Positions 13,549-16,383 of a DNA stretch of 16,383 nucleotides are shown here, in pieces. Position numbers and translations under genes: made by a program. Source of the DNA: an uncultured Bacilli bacterium (GTDB lineage Bacteria; Bacillota_I; Bacilli_A; RF39; UBA660); assembly GCA_947588795.1 (NCBI GenBank), contig CANPZJ010000009.1:1-16383 (forward strand), written 5' to 3'. Each line of letters opens with the position of its first letter. The stretch's first letter is position 1. The notes under the pieces are model-generated. The model saw nothing but the letters and a program-made list of their open reading frames with translations. It was not told the DNA's origin and made no database searches.

Positions 13549-14244
13549 TGGCTTTTTAATTATTTTGTCATATGGTCTTAAATCTTTTATATTACTTTCT
13601 TTAATTTTTTTGATTTTAACAATATTTCTTTGATTATTATCGTTATATAAATTAAAACTGATAATATTTTCTATTTCACTATTTAAAATATTTATGGTGC
13701 TTTTAGCATCATTTAATTCACTAGCAATATTACCTTTTAAAGCAATAAAATAACCATTTACTTTTACTAATGGTAAAGAAAGCTCAGTAAGAACTCGTAA
13801 ATTAGCAACAGCTCTTGAAGTAACAATATCAAATTTATTTAAATTATTTTTAGCATAATCTTCTACTCTACTATGGATAATTTCAAAATCTATATTAAGT
13901 TTAGTAGATAATTCTTCTAGAAATTTAATTTTTTTATTATTAGAATCAAGTAATGTTACTTTTATATTTGGATATATTATTTTAATAACCATACCAGGAA
14001 AACCAGCACCAGTACCTATATCAAGTAGATTATCTACTTTACTTAAATCAATTGCTTTTACAATAGTTAGGGAATCATAAAAATGTTTTAAATAAATCTC
14101 TTCATCATTAGTTATCGCTGTTAAATTAGTATGTTTATTATATTCTTGTAAGAAATTTTTATAAAATTCTAATTCTTCTAACATTTCATCAGTTACATTA
14201 ATATTTAATTTTTTTAATTCTTCTACAAATTCACTTTTATTCAT
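13528..14244 (-). CDS. rsmG: 16S rRNA (guanine-527-N7) methyltransferase
   Basis: 238 residues, normal length. RsmG (GidB) methylates G527 of 16S rRNA with SAM; its loss gives low-level streptomycin resistance in other bacteria. Seen here: an N-terminal helical part with YNKHTNLTAI and LKHFYDSL (family signature), the SAM loop LLDIGTGAGFPG (73-84), and TSRAVANLRVLTELSLPLV with the conserved SRA motif. The start ATG lies inside the end of mnmG (ATGAATAA, 8-base overlap), so translation is coupled. noc follows after 44 bases. Confidence 0.95.
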   Translation of the reverse strand: MNKSEFVEELKKLNINVTDEMLEELEFYKNFLQEYNKHTNLTAITNDEEIYLKHFYDSLTIVKAIDLSKVDNLLDIGTGAGFPGMVIKIIYPNIKVTLLDSNNKKIKFLEELSTKLNIDFEIIHSRVEDYAKNNLNKFDIVTSRAVANLRVLTELSLPLVKVNGYFIALKGNIASELNDAKSTINILNSEIENIISFNLYNDNNQRNIVKIKKIKESNIKDLRPYDKIIKKPLQKSNK

Positions 14245-16099
14245 GTTTACTATATTCTTTCTTTAAATAGACTGCTAAAATAGCAATATCGGCAGGATTT
14301 ACCCCACTTATTCTTGAGGCTTGAGCTATTGTTCTAGGCCTTACCTTATCTAATTTTTGTTTGGCTTCACTGGCTAAATTTTTAATCTTTGTATAATCAA
14401 TATCTTCAGGTATTTGTTTTTCTTCAATTTTTTGTAATTTTTCGGCTTCTTTATAGGCTTTTTCGATATATCCACTATATTTATAATTAATTTCAACTTG
14501 ATAAATTACTTCGGCATCATATTTAAATTCATGAAAATTACTTAAAAATTCCATCGTTATTTCTGGTCTTTTTAAAGCATCTGCATAAGTAATATTTTGT
14601 TTTGGTATATCTATATTATTTTTCTTAAATATTTTTTTAATATGTTCATTTAAGATTAACTTAGTATTTTCTAATTCTTGAGTTAATTTTTGAATATTTT
14701 TTTTCTTTTCTTCTAATCTATCGTGTTGTTCTTTAGAAATAGTACCTATTTTATAAGCAATTTCTCTTAATCTTAAATCAGCATTATCATGTCTTAAAAT
14801 TAGACGAAATTCGGCTCTACTAGTAAGCATTCTATATGGATCTGTTATACCTTTAGTTACTAAATCATCAATTAATACCCCAATATAAGCTTCATCTCTT
14901 CTTAAAACTAAAGGTTCCTTATTTTGTAATTTTAAACTAGCGTTAATACCGGCCATTATTCCTTGGCCGGCCGCTTCTTCATAACCACTGGTACCATTTA
15001 TTTGGCCAGCCGTAAATAAACCAGATATTATTTTATTTTCTAAACTTGACTTTATTTGTAAGGGGTCAATCGCATCATATTCAATCGCATAAGCATATTT
15101 TGATATAACAGCATTTTCTAATCCTTTTAGAGAGTGTACCATTTCTTCTTGTACATTTCTTGGCATACTAGTTGAAAATCCTTGTAAATACCATTCATCA
15201 TAATAAATACTTTCTGGCTCTAAAAATAATTGATGGCGCTCTTTATCAGCAAATCTAACAATCTTATCTTCAATAGATGGACAATATCTAGGACCTACAC
15301 CAGTTGCATATCCGCCATACATAGCTGATTCTTTTAAATGATTTCTAATTATTTCATGCGTTTTTTCATTTGTATAAACTAAGTAACACTTTTGTTGTTC
15401 GTTTATTTTATATTGTGGTTTTATATCGTGACTAAAAGTCCAGTAAGTATTATCTCCTACTTCTTCGTGCATTTTACTAAAATCAATTGATTCTTTTTTT
15501 ATTCTTTGGGGTGTTCCCGTTTTAAGTCTAATAATATTTAAACCTGAATTTTTTAAATTATCACTTAAATAGTTACTTCTCCCCTCACCGTGTGGACCTC
15601 CTGGTGTATTTTCTGAACCTATTAAAATATTTGCTTTAGTATAAGTACCAGTAGTAAGAATAACTGCTTTACTTTTTATCTCTTGACCATTATCTAAAAC
15701 TATACCTTTTACTATGTTATCTTCAACAATAATATTTTCCACTAAACCTTCTTTAATTGTTAAATTTTTATTTTTTTCTAAAAATTCTAACATTTTTTTC
15801 GGATATACTCTTTTATCAGCTTGAGCCCTTAGGCTTCTTACGGCAGGACCCTTGGAATTATTAAGCATTTTTATTTGAAAGTGAGAAAGATCTGCAACTA
15901 TTCCCATTAAACCACCTAGAGCATCAACTTCTCTTACGATAATACCTTTAGCAGTACCACCAATTGAGGGATTACATGGCATATCAGCAATATTATTTTT
16001 ATTCATAGTTAAAAGAAGGGTTTTCATCCCCATTTTAGCTGCAATATTAGAGGCTTCACAACCAGCATGACCACCACCAACTACAATAACATCATACAT
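14237..16099 (-). CDS. mnmG: tRNA uridine-34 5-carboxymethylaminomethyl synthesis enzyme MnmG (GidA)
   Basis: 620 residues, normal length. MnmG with MnmE makes the cmnm5 (or nm5) group on the wobble uridine of tRNAs, using FAD, NADH and methylene-THF. Seen here: FAD-binding VVGGGHAGCEA (Gly8, Gly10, Gly13); PCNPSIGGTAKG; the tRNA/FAD-binding block VGPRYCPSIEDKIVRF; the second nucleotide-binding region ending GLFTAGQINGTSGYEEAAGQG; and the C-terminal helical MnmE-contact domain with the usual end region RTIAQASRISGVNPADIAIL. The start ATG has GGGG 5 bases upstream. It follows mnmE after 8 bases. Confidence 0.97.
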   Translation of the reverse strand: MYDVIVVGGGHAGCEASNIAAKMGMKTLLLTMNKNNIADMPCNPSIGGTAKGIIVREVDALGGLMGIVADLSHFQIKMLNNSKGPAVRSLRAQADKRVYPKKMLEFLEKNKNLTIKEGLVENIIVEDNIVKGIVLDNGQEIKSKAVILTTGTYTKANILIGSENTPGGPHGEGRSNYLSDNLKNSGLNIIRLKTGTPQRIKKESIDFSKMHEEVGDNTYWTFSHDIKPQYKINEQQKCYLVYTNEKTHEIIRNHLKESAMYGGYATGVGPRYCPSIEDKIVRFADKERHQLFLEPESIYYDEWYLQGFSTSMPRNVQEEMVHSLKGLENAVISKYAYAIEYDAIDPLQIKSSLENKIISGLFTAGQINGTSGYEEAAGQGIMAGINASLKLQNKEPLVLRRDEAYIGVLIDDLVTKGITDPYRMLTSRAEFRLILRHDNADLRLREIAYKIGTISKEQHDRLEEKKKNIQKLTQELENTKLILNEHIKKIFKKNNIDIPKQNITYADALKRPEITMEFLSNFHEFKYDAEVIYQVEINYKYSGYIEKAYKEAEKLQKIEEKQIPEDIDYTKIKNLASEAKQKLDKVRPRTIAQASRISGVNPADIAILAVYLKKEYSKHE

Positions 16100-16107
16100 T
16101 TATACCC

Positions 16108-16383
16108 CTACTTTCCTAAACAAAAATTACTAAATAAAGTATCAATTAATTCATCACGATACACTTCACCCGTAATTTCACCTAGATAATTCCAAGCATT
16201 AGTAATATCAATTTCTATCATATCAACTGGTATATCACTACCTAAATTATTAATTGCATTATTAATACTATCTAAAGCTTTCTTTAATAAATCTATTTGT
16301 CTTACATTAGACATATAAGTTAAGTCTTTACTATTTATTTTATCTAATTCTAATAATTTACTAATAGCATTCTTTAAACTATC
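16108..16383 (-). CDS. mnmE: tRNA modification GTPase MnmE, C-terminal part (cut by window edge)
   Basis: 92 codons to the right edge; the gene starts outside the window. The visible part is the C-terminal helical domain, in frame through DLTYMSNVRQIDLLKKAL and AWNYLGEITGEVYRDELIDTLFSNFCLGK. The last block carries the conserved Cys of the terminal C(I/L/V)GK motif that is needed for tRNA modification. The internal ATG at 16314 is not a gene start, because the frame continues upstream with MnmE-like sequence. The GTPase domain is not in view. Confidence 0.95.
   Translation of the reverse strand, partial: DSLKNAISKLLELDKINSKDLTYMSNVRQIDLLKKALDSINNAINNLGSDIPVDMIEIDITNAWNYLGEITGEVYRDELIDTLFSNFCLGK

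Noticed and set aside
1..16383. Mycoplasma-type code (TGA = Trp)
   Set aside because: The PBP gene and the SGNH-like gene end in TGA just before or inside terminators, and Trp is written TGG.
12197..16383. parS or Noc binding sites near noc
   Set aside because: I looked for TGTTTCACGTGAAACA-like and ATTTCCCGGGAAAT-like sites and found none convincing by eye.
1..16383. CRISPR arrays, tRNA or rRNA genes, known defence systems
   Set aside because: No regular spaced repeats, no cloverleaf or rRNA-like GC-rich stretch, and no recognisable defence genes were seen.

Overview
The window comes from a strongly AT-rich bacterium (by eye well under one third G+C) of the low-GC Gram-positive (Bacilli / Mollicutes-like Firmicutes) type. 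The evidence is the RNA polymerase delta subunit gene rpoE, a sporulation gene (spoIIR), the order prfA-prmC-spoIIR-mntP, and the order mnmE-mnmG-rsmG-noc, all of which match Bacillus subtilis. The cell is walled (murA, a class A penicillin-binding protein). TAA, TAG and TGA are all used as stops and Trp is written TGG, so the standard bacterial code applies, not the Mycoplasma one. I cannot name the species; an uncultured gut lineage such as RF39-like Bacilli would fit, but that is inference.

Layout, left to right. 1-133: 5' end of a transposase gene running off the left edge. 292-978: membrane-anchored SGNH-hydrolase-like protein with degenerate catalytic blocks. 1018-2271: murA, with its own strong promoter and a terminator. 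2475-6552: a minus-strand cluster read from right to left as prfA, prmC, (terminator), spoIIR, mntP, a Cys-pair repeat membrane protein and an overlapping 57-residue membrane microprotein. 6606-7439: protein-kinase-like gene. 7521-8393: CDF metal transporter. 8488-9323: rpoE and a small DUF1934-like gene that probably starts at AUU. 9422-11383 (plus strand): bifunctional penicillin-binding protein, divergently transcribed from overlapping promoters. 11496-12170 (plus strand): unknown coiled-coil membrane protein, enclosed by two inverted copies of a 24-nt terminator sequence. 12197-16383: minus-strand operon mnmE (partial), mnmG, rsmG, noc.

How the genes fit together. The right-hand operon carries tRNA wobble-uridine modification (MnmE/MnmG), 16S rRNA methylation (RsmG) and nucleoid occlusion (Noc). 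In B. subtilis this block lies beside oriC, so the origin may lie a few kilobases beyond the right edge, with most genes here co-oriented with replication. The prfA cluster joins translation termination (RF1 and its methylase PrmC) with forespore-to-mother-cell signalling (SpoIIR) and manganese export (MntP). MurA and the PBP serve peptidoglycan synthesis.

Most interesting points: spoIIR in ancestral synteny and set off by a terminator; a Noc homologue with a roughly 185-residue acidic insert that contains an internal 33-residue duplication; the inverted-repeat cassette between the PBP gene and noc; a three-unit Cys-pair surface protein coupled to a microprotein; a catalytically degenerate SGNH protein; and a probable AUU start codon. 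No CRISPR array, tRNA, rRNA or obvious defence system was seen.
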